Assembly: GCA_900541205.1 (NCBI GenBank)
Contig: UQIV01000001.1
Coordinates: 62,001 to 126,000 of the forward strand
Length of the DNA: 64,000 bases
Direction: 5' to 3'
From: an uncultured Collinsella sp.
GTDB taxonomy: Bacteria; Actinomycetota; Coriobacteriia; Coriobacteriales; Coriobacteriaceae
The translations under genes and the position numbers were made by a program. Each line of letters starts with the position of its first letter. The first letter of the stretch is position 1. Under the pieces are notes generated by a model, which was given only the letters and a program-made list of their open reading frames with translations, had not been told where the DNA came from and searched no databases. Shown in pieces: positions 33,309 to 42,131 of the stretch.

Positions 33309-33890
33309 TTACGATAGTTTTTGAATCGCGCGTGCGACGCGAGCGATGGGCAGGCCCACCACGTTGTAGAAGTCACCCGAAATATCATGCACGAGCATGC
33401 GCCCGCCGACGCCCTGGATGCCGTAGGCGCCGGCTTTGTCCATGGGCTCGCCTGAGGCGACGTAGCGCTCAATCTGCTCGTCGGTGAGCTCATAGAACGT
33501 CACATCGGTCACATCGACAAACGACAGGCTCTCGGCGGCGTGCGGGGCCGTGACGTCTCCGGCCCTAACGATGCAGACGCCGGTTGCGACCTGGTGCGTG
33601 CGCCCCGAGAGCTCGTGGAGCATGGTGCGGGCTTCGTCCTCGTTTGCCGGCTTGCCCAAAAGCTTGCCATCGAAGGTGACGATGGTGTCGGCCGCGATAG
33701 TCAGCTCATTGGGCTCGGCGTGCTCGGCGGCAACGGCGGCGGCCTTAGCGCGTGCTAAGCGCTCGACAAGCGTAAGCGGGGTCTCGTCATCAAAAGGAGT
33801 CTCGTCGATGTCAGCGGGAATGACGCGGATGTCGTAGCCCGCTTCGCGCATCAACTCGATGCGGCGCGGTGATTGCGAAGCCAAAATCAT
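33309..33890 (-). CDS. maf: Maf-family nucleoside triphosphate pyrophosphatase
   Basis: A 193-residue house-cleaning enzyme that hydrolyses modified or canonical NTPs. LASQSPRRIELM at the start, IDETPFDDETP, AADTIVTFDGKLLGKP near 68 and GAYGIQGVGG near 155 are the family motifs. Maf proteins can also affect septation. Its ATG overlaps the stop of the DJ-1-like gene by 4 bp (ATGA), so they are coupled. Confidence 0.95.
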   Translation of the reverse strand: MILASQSPRRIELMREAGYDIRVIPADIDETPFDDETPLTLVERLARAKAAAVAAEHAEPNELTIAADTIVTFDGKLLGKPANEDEARTMLHELSGRTHQVATGVCIVRAGDVTAPHAAESLSFVDVTDVTFYELTDEQIERYVASGEPMDKAGAYGIQGVGGRMLVHDISGDFYNVVGLPIARVARAIQKLS

Positions 33891-34429
33891 AGCTGAATGC
33901 CCTCGGCAACCTTCTCGACAGCCTTGTCGCCGGCGAGCGTACGCAGCAGCTCAAGCGCAAAGGGGAGCGACTGGGCCATGCCGCTGGCAGTGATGATGTT
34001 GCCGTCGTGTGTGACCTTGTCGCCGGTATAGGCGCCCTCGGGGAAGCTCTTCTCAAAGCCCGGGAAGCACGTGGCGTGGCGTCCCTCAAGCAGGTCAAGC
34101 TCGCCCAGGATAAACGGGGCGGCGCAGATGGCGGCAACATGCTTGGTCGCGGCGAACTCGCAGACTACGTCGCAGACGCGCTGGTCGGCGCGCAGGTTGG
34201 TAGCGCCGGGCAGACCGCCGGGCAGCACGACACAGTCATACTCGTCAAAGTTAATCTCGTCAAAGAGTGCGTCGCAGGTTACGGGAATCTGCAGCGAGCT
34301 TACGACCTCGCGCGTGGGCATGATCGAGACGAGCGTGGCGCGCACGCCGCCGCGACGCATGACATCGACCATGGTCAGGCATTCAATCGTTTCAAAGCCA
34401 TCGGCGGCAAGAACGGCAACGCTGGGCAT
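33887..34429 (-). CDS. DJ-1/PfpI-family protein
   Basis: A 180-residue protein of the DJ-1/ThiJ group. It has VLAADGFETIECLTMVDVMRRGG, the nucleophile elbow AAICAAPFIL with Cys near 104, and VLPGGLPGATNL. The acid Glu in the ADGFETIE segment and the Cys form the usual reactive site. Family roles include glyoxalase-like and chaperone activities; none is assigned here. The start is ATG 34429 after AAAGGA. The end is coupled to maf. Confidence 0.92.
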   Translation of the reverse strand: MPSVAVLAADGFETIECLTMVDVMRRGGVRATLVSIMPTREVVSSLQIPVTCDALFDEINFDEYDCVVLPGGLPGATNLRADQRVCDVVCEFAATKHVAAICAAPFILGELDLLEGRHATCFPGFEKSFPEGAYTGDKVTHDGNIITASGMAQSLPFALELLRTLAGDKAVEKVAEGIQL

Positions 34430-34519
34430 AAGGGTTCCTTTCATAGGGCGGCATACAATTAGCCGTCTTATACCCCGAAGACATACGCTTGCCACGCTCG
34501 ATTTTCCAATGTTTAAAAA

Positions 34520-34572
34520 GGGACGGGATTAGATAATCATTCGGTACTAATTGATTATCTAATCCCCGTCCC
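34520..34572 (-). terminator. GGGACGG-bounded palindromic terminator after the rRNA methyltransferase
   Basis: GGGACGGG-ATTAGATAATCA (34520-34539) and TGATTATCTAAT-CCCCGTCCC (34552-34572). On the minus strand it ends in TTTTT. One of several palindromes in the window with GGGACGG/CCGTCCC ends. Confidence 0.85.
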
Positions 34573-34584
34573 AAAAATCATCAG

Positions 34585-35898
34585 CTAGTTGCGCTTGAGG
34601 TGGACGACGGTTTCGCAGTGGAAGGTTTGCGGGAATAGGTCGACCGGCGTGATCTTGACGGGGGAGAAGGTGCCCTCCTCGACAAAGCGCTTGAGGTCGC
34701 GGGCCAGAGTTGCCGGATCACAGCTCACATAGGCGACATCGCGCGCACTCGTGCTCGCGATGAGGTCGATCGCCTCAGGGGCGAGGCCCGCACGCGGCGG
34801 GTCGACCACCAAGACGTCGGCGTCCTGATCGGGGAACTCGCGCACGGCATCGCCGCCGATGACGTCGACGTTATCGAGCCTGTTGATCTCCAGGTTACGG
34901 CGTAGGTCGCGCACGGCCGGGCCGTAGGCCTCGACGGCGGCGACAAAATCGCAGCGGCGGGCGAGCGGCAGGGTAAAGGTGCCGGCACCGCAGTACAGGT
35001 CCACGGCCAGTTCGTCTTCCTGCGGGTCGAGGGCGTCCATAACGAGCTCAATCAAAATCTCGGCGCCCTTGGTATTGACCTGGAAAAACGAGGGGGCAGA
35101 TAAGCGCATCTGGCCTTCGGCGATATTCTCGGTCCACGAGCCCTCGCCGGCGAGCATCTCGACTTTGGAGACGCGGCGAGCTTTCTTTTCGCCCTTGCTC
35201 ATCACGCGCACGATGCTCGTGGGATGAGCGGCGTCCGCCAGCACGCGGGAGACCTGCGAGCGCGGAAAAGAGCCTGTGGGCGTCCAGAGTGCGACCTCGA
35301 GTGCCTTGGTGCGGCGCGATGCGCGAATGCCCACGCGCTCGAGGCCCAGGTCGTGGCTACCGCTCAGATAGTTGAGCGCGCCGACGACCGATTTGAGCGC
35401 CTTGGGAAAACGCTTATCGAACAGCGGGCACGCATCGACGGCCACGATTTTGCTGGGGTCGACACCGTGCATGCCAAGGCGCACGCGACCGTTGACGACG
35501 GTCGGCTCCAGCTCGATTTTATTGCGGTAGCCCCAGTCGTCCTTGGTGTGGCGGATGGGCTGTACCAACTCATCGACCTGCTCAGGAGCGAACTTGCCGA
35601 TGCGCTCGAGCGTGGAGCGCAGGTTTTGCTCCTTGGCGGCGAGCTGTGCCGTGCGTGAGAGATTGCCCCACGAGCAGCCGCCGCAGATGCCCACGAAGGG
35701 GCAGGGAGGCTGAATGCGATCGGGGCTTGGCTCCAGAATCTCGGTGGTGCGGGCGCGCATGAACGACTTCCCGTCCTGTACGACCTCGGCCTCGACGGTG
35801 TCGCCTGCCACGGCGCCCTGCACAAAGACGGCTTTACCGTTGTCGGCGTGCGCCAGACCGTCGGCGCCGTAGGTCATCGATTCTATAGTGAGCTTCAT
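34585..35898 (-). CDS. rlmD: RumA/RlmD-family 23S rRNA (uracil-C5) methyltransferase
   Basis: A 437-residue SAM-dependent RNA methyltransferase. An N-terminal TRAM domain (MTYGADGLAHADNGKAVFVQGAVAGD) is followed by a CPFVGICGGCSWG cysteine cluster for an iron-sulfur centre near 78-86, AVDLYCGAGTFTLPLA for SAM binding near 310, VVDPPRAGL and the catalytic Cys in YVSCDPATLARDL. Gram-positive members may methylate U747, U1939 or both, so the exact site is not fixed. The start at 35898 fits the TRAM domain; an in-frame ATG at 35934 is possible. Confidence 0.92.
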   Translation of the reverse strand: MKLTIESMTYGADGLAHADNGKAVFVQGAVAGDTVEAEVVQDGKSFMRARTTEILEPSPDRIQPPCPFVGICGGCSWGNLSRTAQLAAKEQNLRSTLERIGKFAPEQVDELVQPIRHTKDDWGYRNKIELEPTVVNGRVRLGMHGVDPSKIVAVDACPLFDKRFPKALKSVVGALNYLSGSHDLGLERVGIRASRRTKALEVALWTPTGSFPRSQVSRVLADAAHPTSIVRVMSKGEKKARRVSKVEMLAGEGSWTENIAEGQMRLSAPSFFQVNTKGAEILIELVMDALDPQEDELAVDLYCGAGTFTLPLARRCDFVAAVEAYGPAVRDLRRNLEINRLDNVDVIGGDAVREFPDQDADVLVVDPPRAGLAPEAIDLIASTSARDVAYVSCDPATLARDLKRFVEEGTFSPVKITPVDLFPQTFHCETVVHLKRN

Positions 35899-36011
35899 AT
35901 CCCTGCCTGTCATTCGCGTTGTTGCTCGCACCATGGTAGCAGGGAAAAGCGCCCCGCATCCGAGGCTTTCCTCAAATGCGGGGCGCTTCTACAAACTGCT
36001 TCTACAAACGA

Positions 36012-38513
36012 CTATTTCGTCTTGCCGGTAATGAGCGTCTTAAGACCCAGGCCAATCAGGCCCAGGCCCATGCGCACGCGGCCGGGGCGATGGCGCTCGA
36101 TGGCCTTGGTCTTGCCGGCGGGCTTATCGCGACGGGCGCTCGTCTCGGGTGCGGGCTTGGTGACCTGCGGCTCGGGCTGAGGTGCAGGTGCAGGCTCGGG
36201 ATCAATGACGGTCACCTGGACCTTCTGAACCTCGGGCGCTTTCTCCACGGCGGGCTCTGCGGCAGCCTCGGGCTCATTCACCGGGGGAGCGGCAATCGCT
36301 TCCGGTTTGGCAACTGCCCTATGTTCAACCTCGGCCTGAATAGCTTCTTCGGCCACGCGTTCCTTCTCCTGTGCGCGCTGCTGCGCGGCCGCCTCGGCGT
36401 TGCGATAGGCACGCTCCAGCAGAGCTTCCTGTGAGTTGAAGGGCCTCTCGCCCTCGTGGCGCTCCACGGGAACCCAGGTGCCGTCGCTCGTGAGGCTGCG
36501 GGCCTTCACGTTGTCGCGCAGCTGCATGCCCATGTACTCGTGTACCAGTGCGCGGCAGGTGGGGTCGAGCACGGGGAAGGCGATCTCCACGCGGTGCTCG
36601 GTGTTGCGCGTCATCATGTCGGCCGAGCTCAGATAGATCATGTCCGAGTCCACGCCAAAGGCGTAGACGCGCGCATGCTCCAAAAAGCGTCCGACGATGG
36701 AGCGTACGTGCACGTTCTCGGTCTTGCCCGGAACACCGGGCTTGAGGCACGAGATGCCGCGGATGATCATGTCTACGCGGACTCCTGCGCACGATGCCTC
36801 GGCGATCTTGTCGATGACTTCGCGGTCGGTGAGCGAGTTGAGCTTAAAGAACACACGGGCGGGTTCGCCAGCGAGGGCGCGCTGGATTTCGCGATCCAGG
36901 CCGCGCATGATGAGCGGCTTCAGGCCGACCGGCGCCACGCCCAGGAAGCGGTAATCGCCGCGCAGGTTGCCCAGCGACAGATTGCGGAAGAACAAGTTGG
37001 CGTCCTCGCCGATGCCGGGATGGGCGGTCATGAGCATAAAGTCGCTGTAGAGCTTGGCCGTCTTCTCGTTAAAGTTGCCGGTGCCCAACAGCGTCAGGCG
37101 TGTAAGCGCCATGCCCTCGCGATAGGTGAGCTGGCAGATCTTGGAGTGGCACTTAAAGCCTTCGGAGCCGTAGATGACGGTGCAGCCTGCCTCTTCCAGA
37201 CGCTCGGCCCACTCGATGTTGTTCTGCTCGTCGAAGCGGGCGCGGAGCTCCATGAGCACCGTGACCTCTTTGCCGTTCTCGGCGGCATCGATCAGCGACT
37301 CGCACAGGCGGCTCTGCTTAGCCACGCGGTAGAGCGTGATGCGCAGTGAGATGCACTCGGGGTCGTAGGCGGCCTCGTGTACCAGATCCAGGAAGGGGTT
37401 CATGGCCTCATAGGGATAAAAGAGCAGCTTGTCGTGCTGAAGTACCTGCTCGCGGATGGAGCGGGTCATATCGATGGTGGGGTTGGGCTGCGGCTTAAAC
37501 GGCGTAAAGAGCAGCTCGTTGCGCAGGTGCTCGGGAATCTTGCCCTCAATGCCAAAGACATAGCCCAGGTTGAGCGGGATGTCGCAGGTAAAGACCGAGC
37601 GACGCGAGAGCTCGAGCGCCTTGCGGATAGTCTTGAGCGTCTGCTTCTCGAGTGAGCCCGAGACGGCGAGCACTACCGGCTGCAGGCGCAAGCGCTTCTT
37701 GAGGATGCGCTTCATATGCTGGCGGTAGTCCTCTTCCTCCTCGACGCCCTCGCCGTCCGGATCGATATCGGCATTGCGGGTGACGCGGATGAGCGCGCGG
37801 TCGAGCGGCTTATAGGAGCCAAAGCAGCTGTCCAGGCAGGCGAGGATGACGTCCTCGAGCAGAATGTAGGAGTAGGTGCCGGTGGGCGAGGGGATCTCGA
37901 CCACGCGGTTCATCGAGGCGGGAATCTCGATCAGGCCCAGCAAGCTTTCCTCGTCGGTGACGCCGTCCAGGCCGCAGGCCAGGTAAAGTGCGCCGTTGCG
38001 CAGGTTGGGGAAGGGGTGGCGCGGGTCGATCACCAGCGGTGAGATGACCGGCGACACGTAGGCCTGGAAGTAGCGGGTTACAAAGGTGCGCTCCTCGGGC
38101 GTAAGCGAATCGATGCGGGCGCGGTGAACGCCCAGGGTGTCGAGCTTGCCCTCGATGCTCTTAAAGATGGACTCCCAACGGGTAAGGAGCCCGGGCAGCT
38201 CCGCCATGACAGCATCGACCTGCTCCGAGGCGGTCATATTGCTCTTGTTGTCGACAGGTTGCTTTTTGAGCTCGGCAAGGTCGGACAGGCCACCCACGCG
38301 CACCATGAGGAACTCATCGAGGTTTGACTCGAAGATCGAGACGAACTTAAGGCGCTCGAACAGCGGCACGGACTCATCAAAAGCCTCGTCGAGCACACGG
38401 TTGTCAAAGCGTAGCCAGCTGAGCTCTCGGTTCTGCGTGTACGAGAAGTCGCGCGGCGGTTTGCGCAGCTTTGCGGCGGCTTGCTTTTTTTCGATTTTGC
38501 TCGGCATATGCAT
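36012..38513 (-). CDS. ppk1: Polyphosphate kinase 1 with an unusual C-terminal extension
   Basis: A protein of about 833 residues that makes inorganic polyphosphate from ATP. Residues about 20-690 are standard PPK1: NRELSWLRFDNRVLDEA, SNLDEFLMVRVGG, FYPYEAMNPFLDLV, a phospho-acceptor His in CHSKICQLTYREG, and SADMMTRNTEHRVE near the end. About 140 extra residues follow: an Ala/Glu/Gln coiled stretch, a Pro/Glu/Val linker and a terminal basic plus hydrophobic tail (RVRMGLGLIGLGLKTLI). Other PPK1 proteins end near 690-700. The tail could anchor the enzyme to membrane or DNA. The start is uncertain between 38513 and 38507. Confidence 0.92.
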   Translation of the reverse strand: MHMPSKIEKKQAAAKLRKPPRDFSYTQNRELSWLRFDNRVLDEAFDESVPLFERLKFVSIFESNLDEFLMVRVGGLSDLAELKKQPVDNKSNMTASEQVDAVMAELPGLLTRWESIFKSIEGKLDTLGVHRARIDSLTPEERTFVTRYFQAYVSPVISPLVIDPRHPFPNLRNGALYLACGLDGVTDEESLLGLIEIPASMNRVVEIPSPTGTYSYILLEDVILACLDSCFGSYKPLDRALIRVTRNADIDPDGEGVEEEEDYRQHMKRILKKRLRLQPVVLAVSGSLEKQTLKTIRKALELSRRSVFTCDIPLNLGYVFGIEGKIPEHLRNELLFTPFKPQPNPTIDMTRSIREQVLQHDKLLFYPYEAMNPFLDLVHEAAYDPECISLRITLYRVAKQSRLCESLIDAAENGKEVTVLMELRARFDEQNNIEWAERLEEAGCTVIYGSEGFKCHSKICQLTYREGMALTRLTLLGTGNFNEKTAKLYSDFMLMTAHPGIGEDANLFFRNLSLGNLRGDYRFLGVAPVGLKPLIMRGLDREIQRALAGEPARVFFKLNSLTDREVIDKIAEASCAGVRVDMIIRGISCLKPGVPGKTENVHVRSIVGRFLEHARVYAFGVDSDMIYLSSADMMTRNTEHRVEIAFPVLDPTCRALVHEYMGMQLRDNVKARSLTSDGTWVPVERHEGERPFNSQEALLERAYRNAEAAAQQRAQEKERVAEEAIQAEVEHRAVAKPEAIAAPPVNEPEAAAEPAVEKAPEVQKVQVTVIDPEPAPAPQPEPQVTKPAPETSARRDKPAGKTKAIERHRPGRVRMGLGLIGLGLKTLITGKTK

Positions 38514-38937
38514 CTGTCCGTTCAGTCCCCGCGGGGGACGGTAGCCTAACACTATTCACTATTGTCTCAATTTAGTCGACTTGTGGCACGGACGTATTGT
38601 GCGAACGGTATCTTAACCTACTTCTTACGCTGCCAATGCATGCAACTAACTGCCTGACTCGTTTTGAAAACAATCCATATCCATACTCAACTGGTGAGGA
38701 TGTATGAATAAGAATGATTGCGAGCTGAATATAATCGAATCCAAATCGAATCGCGGACAAACGACATATATATGCAGAAAACCGTTTTAGCTATGCAATT
38801 CCTAAACATGAAAATATTTGTGCAATCTGGCTTAATTCCTTAGAAAAAAGAACGTTTACCTTTGAAAACCTGCTTTAGAAAACTGAAGTGCATCATGGGG
38901 GAATCATATGCGATATACCGTTCATCGCACTTTGCTG
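38514..38937. other. AT-rich gene-free stretch between ppk1 and arcA
   Basis: No convincing gene or RNA structure is visible. Short open frames here lack ribosome binding sites. The right end merges into the arcA regulatory region. Confidence 0.6.
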
Positions 38938-38988
38938 ACCGTTCGGGGGCGAGGTGGAATTGCGGGTGGTTTTTGGATATAACTAGAG
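38918..38988 (+). promoter_or_regulatory. Regulatory region of the first arcA copy
   Basis: CCGTTC occurs at 38918 and 38939, exactly 21 bp apart. The second lies in a 22-bp block (38938-38959, ACCGTTCGGGGGCG then AGGTGGAA) found unchanged before the other arcA copy. TTTTGGATATAAC supplies a -10 (TATAAC) 17 bp after a poor -35, TGGAAT. The layout suggests an activator-dependent promoter. Confidence 0.65.
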
Positions 38989-39041
38989 CTGTCAGCAAGC
39001 AGCGTCCCATACGGAGGGGCGCTGATACATTCGGCCAGTAA

Positions 39042-40308
39042 GGCCCGAAAGAAAGGTAGGAGGCCATGACGAAAGGTCTGCACGTGCCTTCCGAGATCGG
39101 CAAGCTCAGGAAGGTCTGCCTGCACCGTCCCGGCGACGAGCTCCTCAACCTGCCGCCCGACGAGCTCGAGCGACTCCTGTTCGACGACGTCCCGTTCCTG
39201 GAGGTCGCACAGCAGGAGCACGACACCTTCGCCCAGATCCTGAGGGACCAGGGCGTGGAGGTCCTCTACCTCGAGAACCTCGTCGCCGAGGTGTTCGACC
39301 AGGTCCCCGGCGCCCGCGCCGAGTTCACCGACCAGTACATCGCCGAGGCCGGCATCCGCGGCCAGCACATGCCGCAGATCGTCCGCGAGAAGCTGGACTC
39401 CATCGAGGACAACCTCGAGTTCGTCAAGAAGACCATGGCCGGCATGACCAAGGCCGAGATCGACATGCCCCTCACGGCGTCCACGACCCTCGACTCCCTG
39501 GTCAACTCCGAGTCCGAGTCCGACCTGATCATCGACCCGATGCCCAACCTCTACTTCACCCGCGACCCGTTCGCGGTCGTCGGCGAGGGCGTCAACCTCA
39601 ACCGCATGTACTCGGTCACCCGCAACCGCGAGACCCTGTACGGCAAGTACGTCTTCAAGTACCACCCCGACTACAAGGACGTCTCCCTGTACTTCCGCCG
39701 CGACTGCCAGTTCCACACCGAGGGCGGCGACGTGCTGAACATCAACGAGAAGACCCTCGCCGTCGGCATCTCCCAGCGCACCCAGGCCGCGGCCATCGAC
39801 GTCATGGCCCAGAACATCTTCTGGAACTCCGACTCCAAGGTCGAGCGCATCCTGGCCTTCGACATCCCGGTCTCGCGCGCCTTCATGCACCTCGACACGG
39901 TCTTCACCCAGATCGACGTCGATAAGTTCACGATCCACCCCGCCATCATGGGCACCCTGCGCGTCTACGAGCTGACCGCCGGCAAGAACCCGGGCGACGT
40001 GAACATCCGCCTGATCGAGGACACCCTCGAGCACGTCCTGGAGGACGCCACCGGCGTCGACCAGGTCAAGCTGATCCCCTGCGGCGGCGGCGACCCGATC
40101 GCGGCCTCCCGCGAGCAGTGGAACGACGGCTCCAACACCCTGTGCGTCGAGCCCGGCAAGATCTGCGTCTACGCCCGCAACACCGTCACCAACGACGTGC
40201 TGTACAAGGAGGGCCTGGACCTTCTCGTCGTGCCCTCCGCCGAGCTCTCCCGCGGCCGCGGCGGCCCGCGCTGCATGAGCATGCCCTTCTGGCGCGAGGA
40301 CCTCTAAG
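39042..40308 (+). repeat. Duplicated arcA segment, copy 1
   Basis: A 1,267-bp segment covering the ribosome binding site, the whole arcA frame and one base past the stop appears identical to 42132-43398 by eye. Sequences on either side have diverged. Confidence 0.9.
39066..40307 (+). CDS. arcA: Arginine deiminase, copy 1
   Basis: A 413-residue cytosolic enzyme converting arginine to citrulline and ammonia, first step of the arginine deiminase pathway. It shows LHRPGDELLNL near 19, FTRDPF near 164, HTEGGDVL near 217, FMHLDTVF with the catalytic His near 275 and the nucleophile Cys in RCMSMPF near 403. Codon use is extremely biased, which suggests very high expression. GGTAGGAGG precedes the ATG. 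The product is identical to that of the copy at 42156. A strong terminator follows, so this copy is probably monocistronic. Confidence 0.97.
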   Translation: MTKGLHVPSEIGKLRKVCLHRPGDELLNLPPDELERLLFDDVPFLEVAQQEHDTFAQILRDQGVEVLYLENLVAEVFDQVPGARAEFTDQYIAEAGIRGQHMPQIVREKLDSIEDNLEFVKKTMAGMTKAEIDMPLTASTTLDSLVNSESESDLIIDPMPNLYFTRDPFAVVGEGVNLNRMYSVTRNRETLYGKYVFKYHPDYKDVSLYFRRDCQFHTEGGDVLNINEKTLAVGISQRTQAAAIDVMAQNIFWNSDSKVERILAFDIPVSRAFMHLDTVFTQIDVDKFTIHPAIMGTLRVYELTAGKNPGDVNIRLIEDTLEHVLEDATGVDQVKLIPCGGGDPIAASREQWNDGSNTLCVEPGKICVYARNTVTNDVLYKEGLDLLVVPSAELSRGRGGPRCMSMPFWREDL

Positions 40309-40367
40309 GTCTTCAAGGACCCGTACAGGTCTTAATACATACATCTAGCTGCCATTAGATGTCTCCC

Positions 40368-40404
40368 ATTGGGGCGGTGCGGGTATTCGCACCGCCCCAA
40401 TCTT
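40368..40404 (+). terminator. Terminator after arcA copy 1
   Basis: ATTGGGGCGGTGCG, a short loop, CGCACCGCCCCAAT and CTTGT; a 14-bp perfect stem. Confidence 0.9.
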
Positions 40405-40456
40405 GTATGAGGAACGTCAACACGATTGGATGACTGCTTTTGTAAGGAGCTTGGCC

Positions 40457-41581
40457 ATGGATATCAAGACAATCGGCGTTGAGGAATGGCTTAACGTTTG
40501 GGAGAAGAACGCTACGTGGGATATCGCCCAGTCGACGATTTCGTCGCTTACCATGGGCGAGCTTCGCGCGCTCGACGATCAAGATGGTGCCACGTTCTAC
40601 GAGCGCCTGGACCGCGAGAAAATGAACTACGGCTGGATTGAGGGTTCGCCGGAGTTTAAGGCCGAGGTTGCCAAGCTGTATCGTCATGAGGTCAATCCCG
40701 ATCATATTCTGCAGACCAATGGCTGCACGGGTGCCAACCTCAACGCCATCATGGCCGTGGTCGAGCCCGGCGGCCATGTGATTGCCGAGTGGCCCACCTA
40801 TGCGCCGCTCTATGAGATCCCGCGTACACTCGGCGCCGAGGTTGAGTATTGGGAGCTTTGCGAGGAGCTCGGATGGAAACCCGATATCGAACAGCTCAAG
40901 CGCCTCGTTCGCCCCAACACCAAGCTCATTTGCATCAATAACGCATCGAACCCTATCGGTACGGTGCTCGATGCCGATACGCTCGGCCAGATCGCCGAGA
41001 TTGCCCGCTCGGTTGGCGCCTATGTGCTGTGCGACGAGGTGTACCTGCCGCTTGAGAACACCGAGGACTTTTTGTCGATGGCCGATGTGTACGAGAAGGC
41101 CATCGTCACCAACTCGGTGTCCAAGACCTATTCGACGCCTGCGGCCCGTGTGGGCTGGGTTGTGGCAGATGAAGAGGTGTCCAACCGCATTCGCACTTAC
41201 CGCGACTACACCATGATTTGCGGCGGCGTGTTCAACGATGCCCTGGCGACCTATGTGCTCAAGCACAAGGACAAAATCCTCGAGCGCAATCGCAAGATCG
41301 TGTTTGGCAATCGCGATATCGCACAGGCTTGGATCGACACACAACACCGTGTCTCCTGGACGGCCCCGCAGGGTGTGTCCACCTCGTTTATCCAGCTGGA
41401 CATTCCCGAGGATGACGAGGAGTTCTGCAAGCGCCTGCTGTCCGAGAGGGGAGTGCTGCTGGTACCTGGCAGCCGCTTTGAGCTTCCCTGCGGCGCGCGC
41501 CTAGGTTACTGCGCGAGCGAGGACGTTCTGCGCGAGGGCCTGAGGCTTTTGGGCGAGGCGCTGGCGGAGTTCGATCGCTAG
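40457..41581 (+). CDS. arcT: ArcT-like PLP-dependent aminotransferase
   Basis: A 374-residue fold-type I aminotransferase. LQTNGCTGANLNAIM binds the cofactor phosphate, NNASNPIGTVLD near 170 is the NxxNPTG-type motif, LCDEVYLPLE carries the Asp, and SVSKTYSTPAARVGW near 224 has the Schiff-base Lys. A PLP transaminase named ArcT occurs in arginine deiminase operons of lactic acid bacteria, and position and length agree here. Its physiological reaction is not established; transamination of ornithine, citrulline or a related amino acid is possible. The start is ATG 40457 after AAGGAG. Terminators flank it on both sides. Confidence 0.85.
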   Translation: MDIKTIGVEEWLNVWEKNATWDIAQSTISSLTMGELRALDDQDGATFYERLDREKMNYGWIEGSPEFKAEVAKLYRHEVNPDHILQTNGCTGANLNAIMAVVEPGGHVIAEWPTYAPLYEIPRTLGAEVEYWELCEELGWKPDIEQLKRLVRPNTKLICINNASNPIGTVLDADTLGQIAEIARSVGAYVLCDEVYLPLENTEDFLSMADVYEKAIVTNSVSKTYSTPAARVGWVVADEEVSNRIRTYRDYTMICGGVFNDALATYVLKHKDKILERNRKIVFGNRDIAQAWIDTQHRVSWTAPQGVSTSFIQLDIPEDDEEFCKRLLSERGVLLVPGSRFELPCGARLGYCASEDVLREGLRLLGEALAEFDR

Positions 41582-41631
41582 GATCACGACTCCCTCCGAA
41601 GGCCGTATTCAAATTGGCCGACGATAATCGA

Positions 41632-41672
41632 AAACGGACCCGTTTCCCTAGGGAATCGGGTCCGTTTTTCTA
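41632..41672 (+). terminator. Terminator after arcT
   Basis: AACGGACCCG-TTTCC, CTA, GGGAAT-CGGGTCCGTTTTT. A long GC stem with a T-run. Confidence 0.92.
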
Positions 41673-42007
41673 TACCGAGAAGTCAAGTTGTTACAAATGG
41701 AGACGCAAGATCGATTGGGTATTCGACCAGCCTTATACTGAGCTTCCGGTGAACGGTATCCAACGTCTGGTAAACGGTAATCTGTTTGCCAAAAATGAAT
41801 AGGACGAACTTTATTCTGAATAAAAATCAAAATGGTTGAGACGAAGCGAGAATTGCGAATTCTATTCATATCGGTGCGCGAAATATGCAATTTGAGGGTG
41901 GTTTAATAAAGATTAGTTTCAATTGATCTTTGGATTGAAAACGCATTTAAGCACGTAAATACACTTTATTAAATCAAAGTGTGCCATGCGTGAAGTATAT
42001 GTGTATG
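41673..42007. other. AT-rich gene-free stretch upstream of arcA copy 2
   Basis: No gene is supported: open frames are short and lack ribosome binding sites. It is AT-rich like the region before the first copy but not visibly homologous to it outside the arcA promoter blocks. Confidence 0.6.
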
Positions 42008-42078
42008 CCGTTCACCCCTCATATAAAACCGTTCGGGGGCGAGGTGGAAGTATGGACTGATTTTGGATATAAATATGT
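42008..42078 (+). promoter_or_regulatory. Regulatory region of the second arcA copy
   Basis: CCGTTC at 42008 and 42029 keep the 21-bp spacing seen before copy 1, and 42028-42049 repeats the same 22-bp block exactly. TTTTGGATATAAA supplies the -10. The bases between these blocks differ from copy 1, so the conserved parts are likely functional. Confidence 0.65.
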
Positions 42079-42131
42079 CGTCAGCAATAACGCCTCACAC
42101 GGAGGGGCGCTAACGAATCGGCCCTGACAGG

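Noticed and set aside
38572..38760. 62-codon minus-strand frame between ppk1 and arcA
   Set aside because: No ribosome binding site, AT-rich, and no recognisable features; treated as intergenic.
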